From UBA1370 sp964515115 (GTDB lineage: Bacteria > Patescibacteriota > Microgenomatia > UBA1400 > PJMF01), in the NCBI GenBank assembly GCA_964515115.1, contig CAZESB010000008.1, positions 1-38,858 of the forward strand: a DNA stretch of 38,858 nt, in the 5' to 3' direction. The translations under genes and the position numbers were made by a program. How positions within the stretch are numbered: position 1 is the first letter of the stretch; each line of letters starts with the position of its first letter. Under the pieces are notes generated by a model. That model was not told the DNA's origin. It did no database searches and saw nothing but the letters and a program-made list of their open reading frames with translations. This document shows positions 24,132 to 31,725 of the stretch, piece by piece.

Positions 24132-24977
24132 CTAAACCTGACAATCTGGGCAAAAAAAGGCGCTGCGGCCGCCGATTTTGGCTCTGACAATCGTACCGCC
24201 ACACTGTTTGCACTTTTCGCCTTCACGCCCGTAAGCTAAGACTTTATCTTGATAGGAACCGGAAAACCCATCAACATGTTTATAATTATCAATGGTCGCT
24301 CCACCCAACTCAATCCCTAAATTAATCACAAACTTGCTGCTTGCCAACAACTTTTGCACTTCTGCAACGGATAGCTCCTTGGCCGGTTTGGCCGGGTTGA
24401 TTTGAGCCAGATTGAGCGCGTCGCTGGCATAAATGTTGCCAACTCCCGACACAATGGCGTTATCCATAATGGCCAACTTAACCGGACGGGCAGTCCGGCT
24501 AAACTTTTCCAGCAAGTACTCGGGCGTTACCAAATCATCTACAATATCCGGGCCATACTTATCAAACTCAAGCTGAACTTGTTCGTCATTAAGCGCCCTC
24601 ACCCAACCAAAAACCCTCATGTCGTTGAAGTACAGCGTAGCATCATCAGAAAGATCAAAAATAATTCTGGTATGTGAAGAGGGCAGTGCCTGAACCCAAT
24701 CGGCAGTGGGATGGCCGCCGCCAATTTTCAGCTTTTTATCAAGATAAATCAGCTGGCCGGTCATTTTAAGATGCACTAGCAAGTTGTGATTTTCCGGCAA
24801 ATGAAGCCTAATCAGCTTAGCCCGGCGAGAAACATCCACAATCGGCATACCGGCAATTTTTTCCGGATCACCGGCAAAACTTTTCTCTCTCAAAACGCTG
24901 ATTTTGTCGATGCTCTTGCCCTTGATTAAGCTGGCTAATCTGCGAACAATAGTTTCAACTTCTGGCAATTCTGGCAT
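24132..24977 (-). CDS. mutM: Formamidopyrimidine-DNA glycosylase (MutM/Fpg)
   Basis: Fpg removes 8-oxoguanine and formamidopyrimidines and nicks the abasic site. The 281-residue protein starts MPELPEVETIVRRL (after Met removal, Pro2 is the nucleophile and Glu3 the acid). LLVHLKMTGQL holds the beta-elimination Lys. SGVGNIYASDALNLAQINP is the helix-two-turn-helix. The C-terminus is a zinc finger with CKQCGG...FFCPDC. Everything needed for activity is present and length is normal. It lies downstream of tRNA-Lys on the same strand and may be co-transcribed with it. No ribosome site is visible before the ATG. Confidence 0.95.
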   Translation of the reverse strand: MPELPEVETIVRRLASLIKGKSIDKISVLREKSFAGDPEKIAGMPIVDVSRRAKLIRLHLPENHNLLVHLKMTGQLIYLDKKLKIGGGHPTADWVQALPSSHTRIIFDLSDDATLYFNDMRVFGWVRALNDEQVQLEFDKYGPDIVDDLVTPEYLLEKFSRTARPVKLAIMDNAIVSGVGNIYASDALNLAQINPAKPAKELSVAEVQKLLASSKFVINLGIELGGATIDNYKHVDGFSGSYQDKVLAYGREGEKCKQCGGTIVRAKIGGRSAFFCPDCQV

Positions 24978-25013
24978 GAAATTAACTTTTACTCATCTAT
25001 TAATTAATTTTTG

Positions 25014-25064
25014 TGGGTCCGCCGGGACTCGAACCCGGGACGCACAGCTTAAAAGGCTGTCGCT
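25014..25064 (-). tRNA. Partial tRNA-Lys copy cut by the assembly gap
   Basis: Holds the anticodon loop, variable loop, T arm and 3' acceptor strand of tRNA-Lys(TTT), identical to the complete copy at 25169-25242, and stops at the N run. It is most likely the same gene seen twice. Confidence 0.7.
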
Positions 25065-25164
25065 NNNNNNNNNNNNNNNNNNNNNNNNNNNNNNNNNNNN
25101 NNNNNNNNNNNNNNNNNNNNNNNNNNNNNNNNNNNNNNNNNNNNNNNNNNNNNNNNNNNNNNNN
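25065..25164. other. Assembly gap (100 N)
   Basis: A run of exactly 100 N, a conventional placeholder length, placed inside a tRNA gene. True length is unknown; zero or negative is possible given the identical flanks. Confidence 0.98.
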
Positions 25165-25168
25165 TTTG

Positions 25169-25242
25169 TGGGTCCGCCGGGACTCGAACCCGGGACGCAC
25201 AGCTTAAAAGGCTGTCGCTCTAACCGACTGAGCTACGGACCC
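25169..25242 (-). tRNA. tRNA-Lys (anticodon TTT)
   Basis: A complete 74-nt cloverleaf on the minus strand: acceptor GGGTCCG/CGGACCC, D arm GCTC/GAGC, anticodon stem ACAGC/GCTGT around loop CTTTTAA (anticodon TTT), 5-nt variable loop, T arm CCGGG-TTCGAGT-CCCGG, discriminator A. The 3' CCA is not encoded. It is preceded by a strong promoter and followed by mutM. Confidence 0.97.
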
Positions 25243-25297
25243 CCACCAACATCTACGAATAACAATAATATTATACCCCACCGGACGATAAAAACCG

Positions 25298-25326
25298 ATT
25301 ATACCAGAGCATCTGCGTCTTGCCAA
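25298..25326 (-). promoter_or_regulatory. Promoter of tRNA-Lys
   Basis: Minus-strand TTGGCA (25326-25321), 17-nt spacer, TATAAT (25303-25298), about 55 nt before the tRNA 5' end. A second TATAAT (25275-25270) lies closer and could be an alternative. Confidence 0.7.
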
Positions 25327-25410
25327 AAGGGGGTTTTTTTCTCATACTGAAAGCAGTTTAATGTGCTGGTAGCAGTGGAGTGGTTTAATCGCTATAATAG
25401 GACTAATCGC

Positions 25411-27237
25411 ATGCTTAATACTAAAAAATTGCTCTACATTTTACCTGACGTCGCTTATATAGCCGAGTTGCTGCCTGGGAAAAAAGAGCATAATTTTTCT
25501 ATTCAGTCTTTCAGACAAGTCAACGGCGAGTTTTTAGACGAAAATGAGTTCATCGCCGACAACGTGGTCAAGCTTTTTGGTAAAATCGAGCCGGAAGATT
25601 ATTTCCTAGTCCTGCCGGATTTCCTTTTTACTAATACTATTATTAATATTGAAGAAACCAGCGACAGCAAAATCCAGGACTACCTCAAAACCAAACTGTT
25701 GCCGGAGCTGGAAATCACGCCCAATACTCACGACATTGAGTCTTTTGTCTTGACTGAGTTTAAGGGCGTTTCAAAAGTTCAGCTCTCTGCCATCGAAAAA
25801 TCAGTGCTTGGTCCGATTCGGGCAGCCAGTAAGAATGCCAATATCAAAATTACCGGCGTGGCGCCTCTCAGTTGGACCACTAAATCAATCATTTCCCTTG
25901 AGCCTTCAATCAGCGTGCTTCAGATCGGCTCTCAACTTTACAGTTCACTGCATTATATCGGCATAGATCAGGCCACCATTGCTCCTGTCAGCGAAACGGA
26001 GGCTATTGCCGAAACCATCAAAACACTTAAGGGGGCAGAGCCTACTATTCAAACCGTTTATTTGCTGGTTAATGACATAGTTGAAGAAAAACTCAAAGAA
26101 GAATTGAGCGATACCGTCCCTCTCCAGCAGCTCACCAGCGCTGCAGACGACGACTCAAAAATGCCGTCTTATGTCAAGCAAATCATCGAATCGGGCATGA
26201 AAACTCTTTCTATTAAAGATTATCCCGTACCAATATTTAAACTGGGAGAAGCTACCGAAGAAGAATTAAAGGCATTTATCACTGAATCAGTAGAAGATTT
26301 ACCTTCCCGAGAAACAACAGATGAGGAGGAAACACCAGAAATGGAAGATCAAGACCTGCCTAAACCAATACCGGTTACACCAGCCGCCACCCCGCTCTCA
26401 CCGGTTTCTAACGAAGATGAAGTTGAAACTATGGAAGAGCTTGAGACAGAGGAGCTTGATGAAACTGAAGTCGCTCTTGATTCGGAAACGGAAGCAGAGA
26501 GTGAAGCAGAGCCGGAAACCGATACTAAAACTGCTGCCGCAGCCGCTACCGACACCATGAAACCAGGTGCTCCCGCCGCCGTCACCCCGCTGCCAGTTGC
26601 ATCAACCGCACCCAGTCCCGAAGAAGTCGATCTCTCCCAATTCGCCCAAAAGGCCAGTAGTGATCAGACCGAAAAACAACCTGATGCTCCCGCTCCCGCT
26701 CCCAAACCCACGCCCAAAAAAGACGTTATTAAGAATTCATCAGGTATAGGCAATATGCTAAAAATGGTCTTTATCACTCTAGCAGTTTTTGCTGCAACTG
26801 TAGCAATTGGCATTGGTGTCGGGCTAGGATTGCTTTCTGTTGCCAATAACGGTTCTACTCCTGCGCCTACACCCACTCCCGCACCAGTTGAAGAAGCTGC
26901 TCCCACGCCAGAACCTACTCCAGAACCCACCCCTGAAGCAATCAATAATGCTGATTACGACATTATGGTGGTCAACGCCACTACCAGAGCCGGCTATGCC
27001 GGCACTGTTAAAACAGATCTTGATGAGGCTGGCTTTGGTACCGTTACTGCCAGCAACGCCAGCGAAGACTACGACTCGGGCTACTACGTCTTGATAGCAG
27101 AAGAAAATTCTGCCTTGATAGAGGCCTTAAAAGAGGCCACCGGGCTGAACCTAACTTATCTAGCTGATACTGACCCAACCCAAGAAGACGCCAGGGGAAC
27201 GCACGATGCGGTTATAGTTTTAGCCGCCACAAATTAA
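25411..27237 (+). CDS. Membrane protein with PilM/GspL-like N-terminus and LytR_C C-terminus
   Basis: A 608-residue bitopic protein. Residues 1 to about 290 form an alpha/beta region (LLYILPDVAYIAELLPG, FLVLPDFLFTNTIINIEE, YLKTKLLPELEI) that loosely recalls the actin-like cytoplasmic domain of PilM/GspL. About 297-445 is an acidic, Pro/Thr-rich linker, about 450-478 a transmembrane helix, then a Pro/Thr/Glu linker, and about 514-608 a LytR_C-type domain (YDIMVVNATTRAGYAG, FGTVTASNASEDYDSGYYVLIA). The N-terminus would be inside and the LytR_C domain outside. The ATG at 25411 follows TAGGA and a TATAAT at 25393-25398. It precedes the ATP synthase operon but has its own promoter. Function is unknown. 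Confidence 0.75.
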   Translation: MLNTKKLLYILPDVAYIAELLPGKKEHNFSIQSFRQVNGEFLDENEFIADNVVKLFGKIEPEDYFLVLPDFLFTNTIINIEETSDSKIQDYLKTKLLPELEITPNTHDIESFVLTEFKGVSKVQLSAIEKSVLGPIRAASKNANIKITGVAPLSWTTKSIISLEPSISVLQIGSQLYSSLHYIGIDQATIAPVSETEAIAETIKTLKGAEPTIQTVYLLVNDIVEEKLKEELSDTVPLQQLTSAADDDSKMPSYVKQIIESGMKTLSIKDYPVPIFKLGEATEEELKAFITESVEDLPSRETTDEEETPEMEDQDLPKPIPVTPAATPLSPVSNEDEVETMEELETEELDETEVALDSETEAESEAEPETDTKTAAAAATDTMKPGAPAAVTPLPVASTAPSPEEVDLSQFAQKASSDQTEKQPDAPAPAPKPTPKKDVIKNSSGIGNMLKMVFITLAVFAATVAIGIGVGLGLLSVANNGSTPAPTPTPAPVEEAAPTPEPTPEPTPEAINNADYDIMVVNATTRAGYAGTVKTDLDEAGFGTVTASNASEDYDSGYYVLIAEENSALIEALKEATGLNLTYLADTDPTQEDARGTHDAVIVLAATN

Positions 27238-27274
27238 ACACTAGATTAATAATTGAGTAAAAAATGTGTTCTTT

Positions 27275-27314
27275 TTGACAAACTTCGAGCTTGTAAATAG
27301 TACTACACTCGAAG
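27275..27314. repeat. Inverted repeat in the leader region of the atp operon
   Basis: CTTCGAG (27283-27289) and CTCGAAG (27308-27314) form a 7-bp perfect inverted repeat with an 18-nt loop, extendable outward by ACAAA/TTTGT after a 2-nt bulge. No T-run follows. It could be a protein-binding site or the end of the upstream message. A perfect TTGACA (27275-27280) lies on its edge but has no convincing -10. Confidence 0.4.
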
Positions 27315-27360
27315 AATTTGTTACTTGTCACAACCAAAAAGGCCGTTATAATTCAATTTG

Positions 27361-27390
27361 TTGGTCTGACCACTGCGTATTATTTATAAT
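27361..27390 (+). promoter_or_regulatory. Promoter of the ATP synthase operon
   Basis: TTGGTC (27361-27366), 18-nt spacer, TATAAT (27385-27390), 16 nt before the atpB ATG. Confidence 0.6.
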
Positions 27391-27406
27391 ATAGAAACAT
27401 AGAAAC

Positions 27407-28261
27407 ATGGCCGCTCAAGGACTTCATATTTCAATTTCCGCAGAGCCAATCGCAACTCTTGGCGGATTTGAACTCACCAACTCAATTTTTACAAGTTTAA
27501 TAGTCAGCGCGATCCTCATCCTCTTTGCGATCGTTGCCAACAGCCAACTCAAACAAACAGACAAGCCTAAGGGGATGCAAAACTTCGCCGAATGGTTGGT
27601 AGAAACCTTTCATAACTTCATCTACTCAGTGACGGGCAACTTTAAAAAGACCCGTCTTTTTTTGCCTCTCGTCACTTCTTTCTTTTTGTGGATTGCACTC
27701 AATAACTGGCTGGGTTTGGTGCCAGGCGTTGGGACTATCAGTGTTGTTCATGAGGAAACTGAGGAAATCGCTGCTGCTACCAGTACTACCGGTGCAGTTT
27801 ACGCCCAGGAAGAGCTTGGCCAAACAGAAACAGCGCTTTTGCTTGATGAAGAGCCTCATTTGGTCAAGGTGCCGATTTTCCGTCCAGGTACGGCTGATCT
27901 CAACACCACCATTGCTTTGGCGCTCTTTTCCGTCATCGCCACCCAAATCTTCGGCGTCCAAGCCCAAAAACTTGGCTATTTCAAAAAATTCATTAATTTT
28001 AAAAATCCCATTATGTTTTTCGTCGGTATTCTCGAGTTGATTTCTGAATTTGCCAAAGTTATTTCTTTTGCTTTCCGTTTATTTGGGAACATTTTTGCCG
28101 GTGAGGTGCTGCTGGTTGTTATTGCCTTCCTCATTCCGGTCATTATACCGATGCCGTTCTATGGCCTGGAGCTCTTTGTCGGCTTTATCCAAGCTTTAGT
28201 ATTCGCGATGTTATCACTAGTATTTTTTAATATGGCTACTCAAAGCCATGACGATCATTAA
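27407..28261 (+). CDS. atpB: ATP synthase Fo subunit a
   Basis: Subunit a forms the ion half-channels against the c ring. The 284-residue protein has about six hydrophobic segments and the key helix SFAFRLFGNIFAGEVLL with the essential Arg. Between early helices there is a long acidic periplasmic insertion (about residues 110-155, Glu/Thr/Ala-rich), unlike E. coli. First gene of the operon; atpI is absent upstream. Confidence 0.95.
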   Translation: MAAQGLHISISAEPIATLGGFELTNSIFTSLIVSAILILFAIVANSQLKQTDKPKGMQNFAEWLVETFHNFIYSVTGNFKKTRLFLPLVTSFFLWIALNNWLGLVPGVGTISVVHEETEEIAAATSTTGAVYAQEELGQTETALLLDEEPHLVKVPIFRPGTADLNTTIALALFSVIATQIFGVQAQKLGYFKKFINFKNPIMFFVGILELISEFAKVISFAFRLFGNIFAGEVLLVVIAFLIPVIIPMPFYGLELFVGFIQALVFAMLSLVFFNMATQSHDDH

Positions 28262-28282
28262 GTATAAATAAAGGAAGAGAAC

Positions 28283-28498
28283 ATGACACCAGAATTCTCA
28301 ATCGCTTTTGTAATGGCAGTCGGCAGTATCGGACCGGGTCTTGGTATTGGCATGATTGTTTATAGTGGTTTGAAAGCCATCGGTCGTAACCCGGAAGCTT
28401 CAAGCAAAATTCAGACCAACATGATTCTTGGTATTGCTTTCGCTGAAGCCATCGCGATTTACGCACTTGTGGTTGCTTTAATTCTTAAGTTCGTTTAA
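28283..28498 (+). CDS. atpE: ATP synthase Fo subunit c
   Basis: The 71-residue proteolipid forms the rotating ring. Helix 1 (AVGSIGPGLGIGMIVYSGL), the polar loop GRNPEA, and helix 2 (LGIAFAEAIAIYALVVALIL) with the ion-binding Glu are all visible. The sodium-type Gln in helix 1 is replaced by Ile, and the residue after the Glu is Ala rather than Ser/Thr, so a proton-binding ring is predicted. A strong AAAGGAAG ribosome site precedes the ATG, fitting the need for many copies. Confidence 0.96.
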   Translation: MTPEFSIAFVMAVGSIGPGLGIGMIVYSGLKAIGRNPEASSKIQTNMILGIAFAEAIAIYALVVALILKFV

Positions 28499-28543
28499 AG
28501 CAATAGGTATTAATGGCGTGGTATTGCCAGAGAAAGACAGATT

Positions 28544-29029
28544 ATGGACATCCAATTGGCCCAAATTATTTTCCAAATAATAAATTTTGGCGTGGTAGTT
28601 GGGGCGCTGACATTTCTTCTTTACAAGCCGGTTTTGAAAATTTTTGACGAGCGGGCACAGAGAATTGAAGAAGGTCAAAAGGCCGCCGAAGAAGCTATCA
28701 AGAAGCACGAAAATCTTGAGCAAATGCGCAAAGACATGCAAACCAAGCTCAAAAAAGAGCGGGCACAAATGCTTGAGGAAGCTACCGATGAAGCTAAAGC
28801 CAAAAAGCAGGAAATTTTAGCTGAAGCTAAAAAAGAAGCTCAAGCAGAAGTGGAAAAAGTTCGCCGAGCTTGGGAAGACGAAAAAGCCCAACTGATCAAA
28901 GACGTGAGAATTGAGCTGGTAGAGGCAGTGGTACAGGCAACCAGGTCACTAACTTTGCAAAATCTTGACGCTAAAAAAGATGCCAGGCTCATTGATGCCG
29001 AACTTAACAGATTGTTGAAACAAATTTAA
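28544..29029 (+). CDS. atpF: ATP synthase Fo subunit b
   Basis: The peripheral-stalk subunit, 161 residues: one N-terminal membrane helix (LAQIIFQIINFGVVVGALTFLLYKP), then a long Glu/Lys/Ala-rich coiled coil from about residue 28 to 130, ending in VQATRSLTLQNLDAKKDARLID, the usual b-subunit tail. Only one b gene is present, so a homodimer is expected. Three nt separate it from the next gene. Confidence 0.94.
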   Translation: MDIQLAQIIFQIINFGVVVGALTFLLYKPVLKIFDERAQRIEEGQKAAEEAIKKHENLEQMRKDMQTKLKKERAQMLEEATDEAKAKKQEILAEAKKEAQAEVEKVRRAWEDEKAQLIKDVRIELVEAVVQATRSLTLQNLDAKKDARLIDAELNRLLKQI

Positions 29030-29032
29030 GTT

Positions 29033-29266
29033 ATGAAAAACCTTTCAGTTAAAGCCATCTCGGCCACCAAGTTGTCAAACGACCAGCTTAGCAAAATTAA
29101 GCAGGTGGTGGAAAAGAAATATCCCGACACCAAAGTTTTGGTAGAGGCTCAAGTTGATAAAAGCCTGATTGGTGGCATAAAACTTCACATTGAAACAGTG
29201 GAATATGATGCTTCTATCCAAGGCAAGCTCAATCAGCTGCGCCTGCATCTTTTGGAAAATCTTTAA
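29033..29266 (+). CDS. atpH: ATP synthase delta subunit, C-terminal domain only
   Basis: The position between atpF and atpA and the sequence (KIKQVVEKKYPDTKVLVEAQVDKSLIGGIKLHIETVEYD) identify the OSCP/delta C-terminal domain. It is 77 residues, against about 175-180 in E. coli: the six-helix N-terminal domain that caps the alpha subunits is missing. It starts on its own ATG 4 nt after the atpF stop, and no frameshifted N-terminal part is found in the neighbouring frames, so this looks like a true short form. Confidence 0.85.
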   Translation: MKNLSVKAISATKLSNDQLSKIKQVVEKKYPDTKVLVEAQVDKSLIGGIKLHIETVEYDASIQGKLNQLRLHLLENL

Positions 29267-29303
29267 ATTTAAATAATAGCTACTTGAAGAGACGAGTTTG
29301 TTC

Positions 29304-30833
29304 ATGAAAAAACAAAAATCAGCGTTATTCAATCATTCATTAGCGCAACTGATTTCTGAGGAAACTGTTGCGGTTAGCCCTCAATCCGTGGGCATTGTTT
29401 CCTCATATGGCGATGGGGTGGTGAGGGTTGCTGGTCTGGATGACGCCCAAGCCAGCGAATTGATTGATCTGGGCAACAACGTTTATGGCTTGGCGCTTAA
29501 TTTAGAAAAAGCTGAAACCGGGATTGTGGCTTTGGGCGATGCCAATCACCTTAAGGCAGGCTCGACGGTGAAAAGAACCGGCCGAATTTTGTCTGTGGGC
29601 GTTTCTGACGATATTATCGGCAGAGTAGTTGATGCTCTCGGGCGAGTTCAGGATGGCGGTCCGGACATTAAAATTGATCAACACATGCTTTTGGAGGCTA
29701 CAGCTCCGGGCATCATGATGAGAGAGCCGGTCAATCAGCCGCTGCAAACCGGCATCAAAGCGGTTGACGCCATGATTCCGATTGGCCGAGGTCAGCGTGA
29801 ACTGATTATTGGTGACCGTTCTACCGGTAAAACCGCCGTGGCGCTGGGTACCATCCTCAACCAAAATGACCAAAATGTGATTTGCATTTATGTTTCTATC
29901 GGCCAAAAAAGGTCATCTTTAGCGCAGATTATGCAGACTTTAGACAACCAAGGCGCGCTTGACTACTCAATTATCGTGGCAGCCACCGCTTCGGTATCAG
30001 CAGCCGAGCAGTTTTTAGCCCCCTATACAGGCGCGGCCATTGCCGAATATTTCATGCATCAAGGCAAAGACGTTTTAATTATTTATGACGACCTTTCCAA
30101 GCACGCCCGAGCCTATCGGGAAATTTCACTGTTGCTGAGACGCCCCTCCGGTCGTGAAGCCTATCCGGGTGATGTTTTTTATCTTCATTCTCGCCTGCTA
30201 GAGAGAGCTGCTAAACTTAACAAAGACCATGGTGGTGGTTCCATTACCGCCCTACCGATCATTGAAACCCAAGCTAACGACGTTTCTGCCTACATTCCCA
30301 CCAACGTCATTTCTATTACTGACGGCCAAATTTATCTGGAAGCCGATCTTTTCAATGCTGGCATGAAGCCGGCTATTAATGTTGGTCTGTCTGTGTCGCG
30401 GGTGGGTTCAGCTGCTCAAGTTAAAGCCATGAAACAAGTAGCTGGCACCATGAAGCTGGACTTGGCGCAATTTCGAGAGCTGCAAGCTTTCGCTCAATTC
30501 AGCTCAGACCTCGATGACCGCACCAAAGCTCAGCTGGAAAGAGGAGAGCGAGTCAATTCCATTCTCAAGCAGGGTTGGGATAAACCGCTGAAAGTGGAAG
30601 AACAAGTGGTGGTAATTTATGCTGCTGTTAATGGCCATCTGGACAAAGTCGCTGTCGAGGAAATTCAAAAATGGGAAAAAGAATTTCTGGAGTACATGCA
30701 CAGCAGCCACGACGATCTTTTAGAAACTATCGCCAAAGAAAAAATTATTTCTGACGAAAATAAAGAACTACTGGAAAAAGCAGTGGTTTCCTTCAACGAA
30801 GTCAATCCCGAATTAGAAGAAGCCGCAATTTAA
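29304..30833 (+). CDS. atpA: ATP synthase F1 subunit alpha
   Basis: A 509-residue non-catalytic nucleotide-binding subunit. Walker A is GDRSTGKTAVA; DLSKHARAYREISLLLRRPSGREAYPGDVFYLHSRLLERAA contains the Walker B region, the arginine finger zone (SVSRVGSAAQVKAMKQVAG) follows. The N-terminal beta-barrel starts after about 25 residues. ATG 29304 is preferred over an in-frame TTG at 29298. Ribosome site is weak. Confidence 0.97.
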   Translation: MKKQKSALFNHSLAQLISEETVAVSPQSVGIVSSYGDGVVRVAGLDDAQASELIDLGNNVYGLALNLEKAETGIVALGDANHLKAGSTVKRTGRILSVGVSDDIIGRVVDALGRVQDGGPDIKIDQHMLLEATAPGIMMREPVNQPLQTGIKAVDAMIPIGRGQRELIIGDRSTGKTAVALGTILNQNDQNVICIYVSIGQKRSSLAQIMQTLDNQGALDYSIIVAATASVSAAEQFLAPYTGAAIAEYFMHQGKDVLIIYDDLSKHARAYREISLLLRRPSGREAYPGDVFYLHSRLLERAAKLNKDHGGGSITALPIIETQANDVSAYIPTNVISITDGQIYLEADLFNAGMKPAINVGLSVSRVGSAAQVKAMKQVAGTMKLDLAQFRELQAFAQFSSDLDDRTKAQLERGERVNSILKQGWDKPLKVEEQVVVIYAAVNGHLDKVAVEEIQKWEKEFLEYMHSSHDDLLETIAKEKIISDENKELLEKAVVSFNEVNPELEEAAI

Positions 30834-30839
30834 TTTAAC

Positions 30840-31712
30840 ATGGCCAACAGTCAACAAATTAAACAACGAATTAAGTCTGCCGGTAACATTGCCAAAATTA
30901 CTAAGGCAATGGAGATGGTTTCTGCCAGCAAAATGCGTCGTGCTCAAGAATTGGCGCTGGCCACTCGTCCTTACACTCTGGCGCTCCAACATTCGCTGGC
31001 TACTTTGGCGCAATCAGATCAATCCGGAACTTTATCTCATCCGCTCTTACAGTCGCACAACGAGGGCATAGATGTGGCGATTGTTATTTCCAGCGATAAA
31101 GGTCTTTCTGGTAGCTTAAATCCGACTCTGTTTAAAAACACCATCGAATGGTACAGACAACACCAGGACGCCCAACTGATTGCTGTGGGCAGAAAAGCGG
31201 TCGCTTTTGCTACGGTGGTGGGTTTGCCAATTCACGCTCAGTTCACCGATCTGCCGGATCAAATTTCCCTGAGCGAAACCCTGCCAGTGACTAGTTTGAT
31301 CAAAGAGGGTTTTTTAGACAAAAAATTTAAAACCGTCAGCATCATTTACATGGACTTTATCAGCACTTTGGTGCAAAAAGTTAAAACTATTCAGCTGCTG
31401 CCGCTGCCCAAAATTCCAGTTGAGGAAGAAAGTTTGGCCATTAAGCAGCAAGAAAAAGAATATTTACTCGAACCATCGGCGCAAAATATTCTGAATGAAC
31501 TGTTGCCTTACTATCTGGAAAATGCGGTTTTTCAGGCTTTTCTGGAGTCTAAGGCTAGTGAACATAGCGCCAGGATGGTGGCTATGAAGAGCGCTAGTGA
31601 AAACGCCGGCGAACTGCAAGATGAATTGACTCTTGAATTTAACAAAACCCGCCAGGCTGCGGTCACCAGCGAGTTGCTTGATATTACCACAGCCTTAATG
31701 GCACAAGAATAA
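30840..31712 (+). CDS. atpG: ATP synthase F1 subunit gamma
   Basis: The central rotor shaft, 290 residues. The N-terminal helix IKQRIKSAGNIAKITKAMEMVSASKMRRAQ and the C-terminal helix ASEHSARMVAMKSASENAGEL..LEFNKTRQAAVTSEL form the antiparallel coiled coil; VIISSDKGLSGSLNP starts the Rossmann-like middle. Seven nt separate it from atpA. Confidence 0.97.
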   Translation: MANSQQIKQRIKSAGNIAKITKAMEMVSASKMRRAQELALATRPYTLALQHSLATLAQSDQSGTLSHPLLQSHNEGIDVAIVISSDKGLSGSLNPTLFKNTIEWYRQHQDAQLIAVGRKAVAFATVVGLPIHAQFTDLPDQISLSETLPVTSLIKEGFLDKKFKTVSIIYMDFISTLVQKVKTIQLLPLPKIPVEEESLAIKQQEKEYLLEPSAQNILNELLPYYLENAVFQAFLESKASEHSARMVAMKSASENAGELQDELTLEFNKTRQAAVTSELLDITTALMAQE

Positions 31713-31725
31713 TATAAAGGAAAAT

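Larger units (their letters stand above)
25010..25219. repeat. Exact 55-bp direct repeat (25010-25064 and 25165-25219) bracketing the N run
   Basis: The 55 bases before the N run are identical to the 55 bases after it, with an offset of 155. The repeat starts TTTGTGGGTCCG and ends GTCGCT, and covers the 3' two-thirds of tRNA-Lys. A repeat of exactly 55 bp touching both sides of a scaffold gap matches the shared terminal k-mer of a de Bruijn assembler run at k=55, so it is probably not biological. Confidence 0.85.

Noticed and set aside
25014..25242. Two tandem tRNA-Lys genes
   Set aside because: The first copy is only the 55-bp overlap left at a scaffold gap; a single gene explains the data.
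27275..27303. TTGACA as the main atp promoter
   Set aside because: At 17 nt it meets TAGTAC, a poor -10; TTGGTC-N18-TATAAT at 27361-27390 is better placed.
28283..28498. Sodium-type ATP synthase
   Set aside because: Gln in helix 1 and Ser/Thr next to the Glu are absent.
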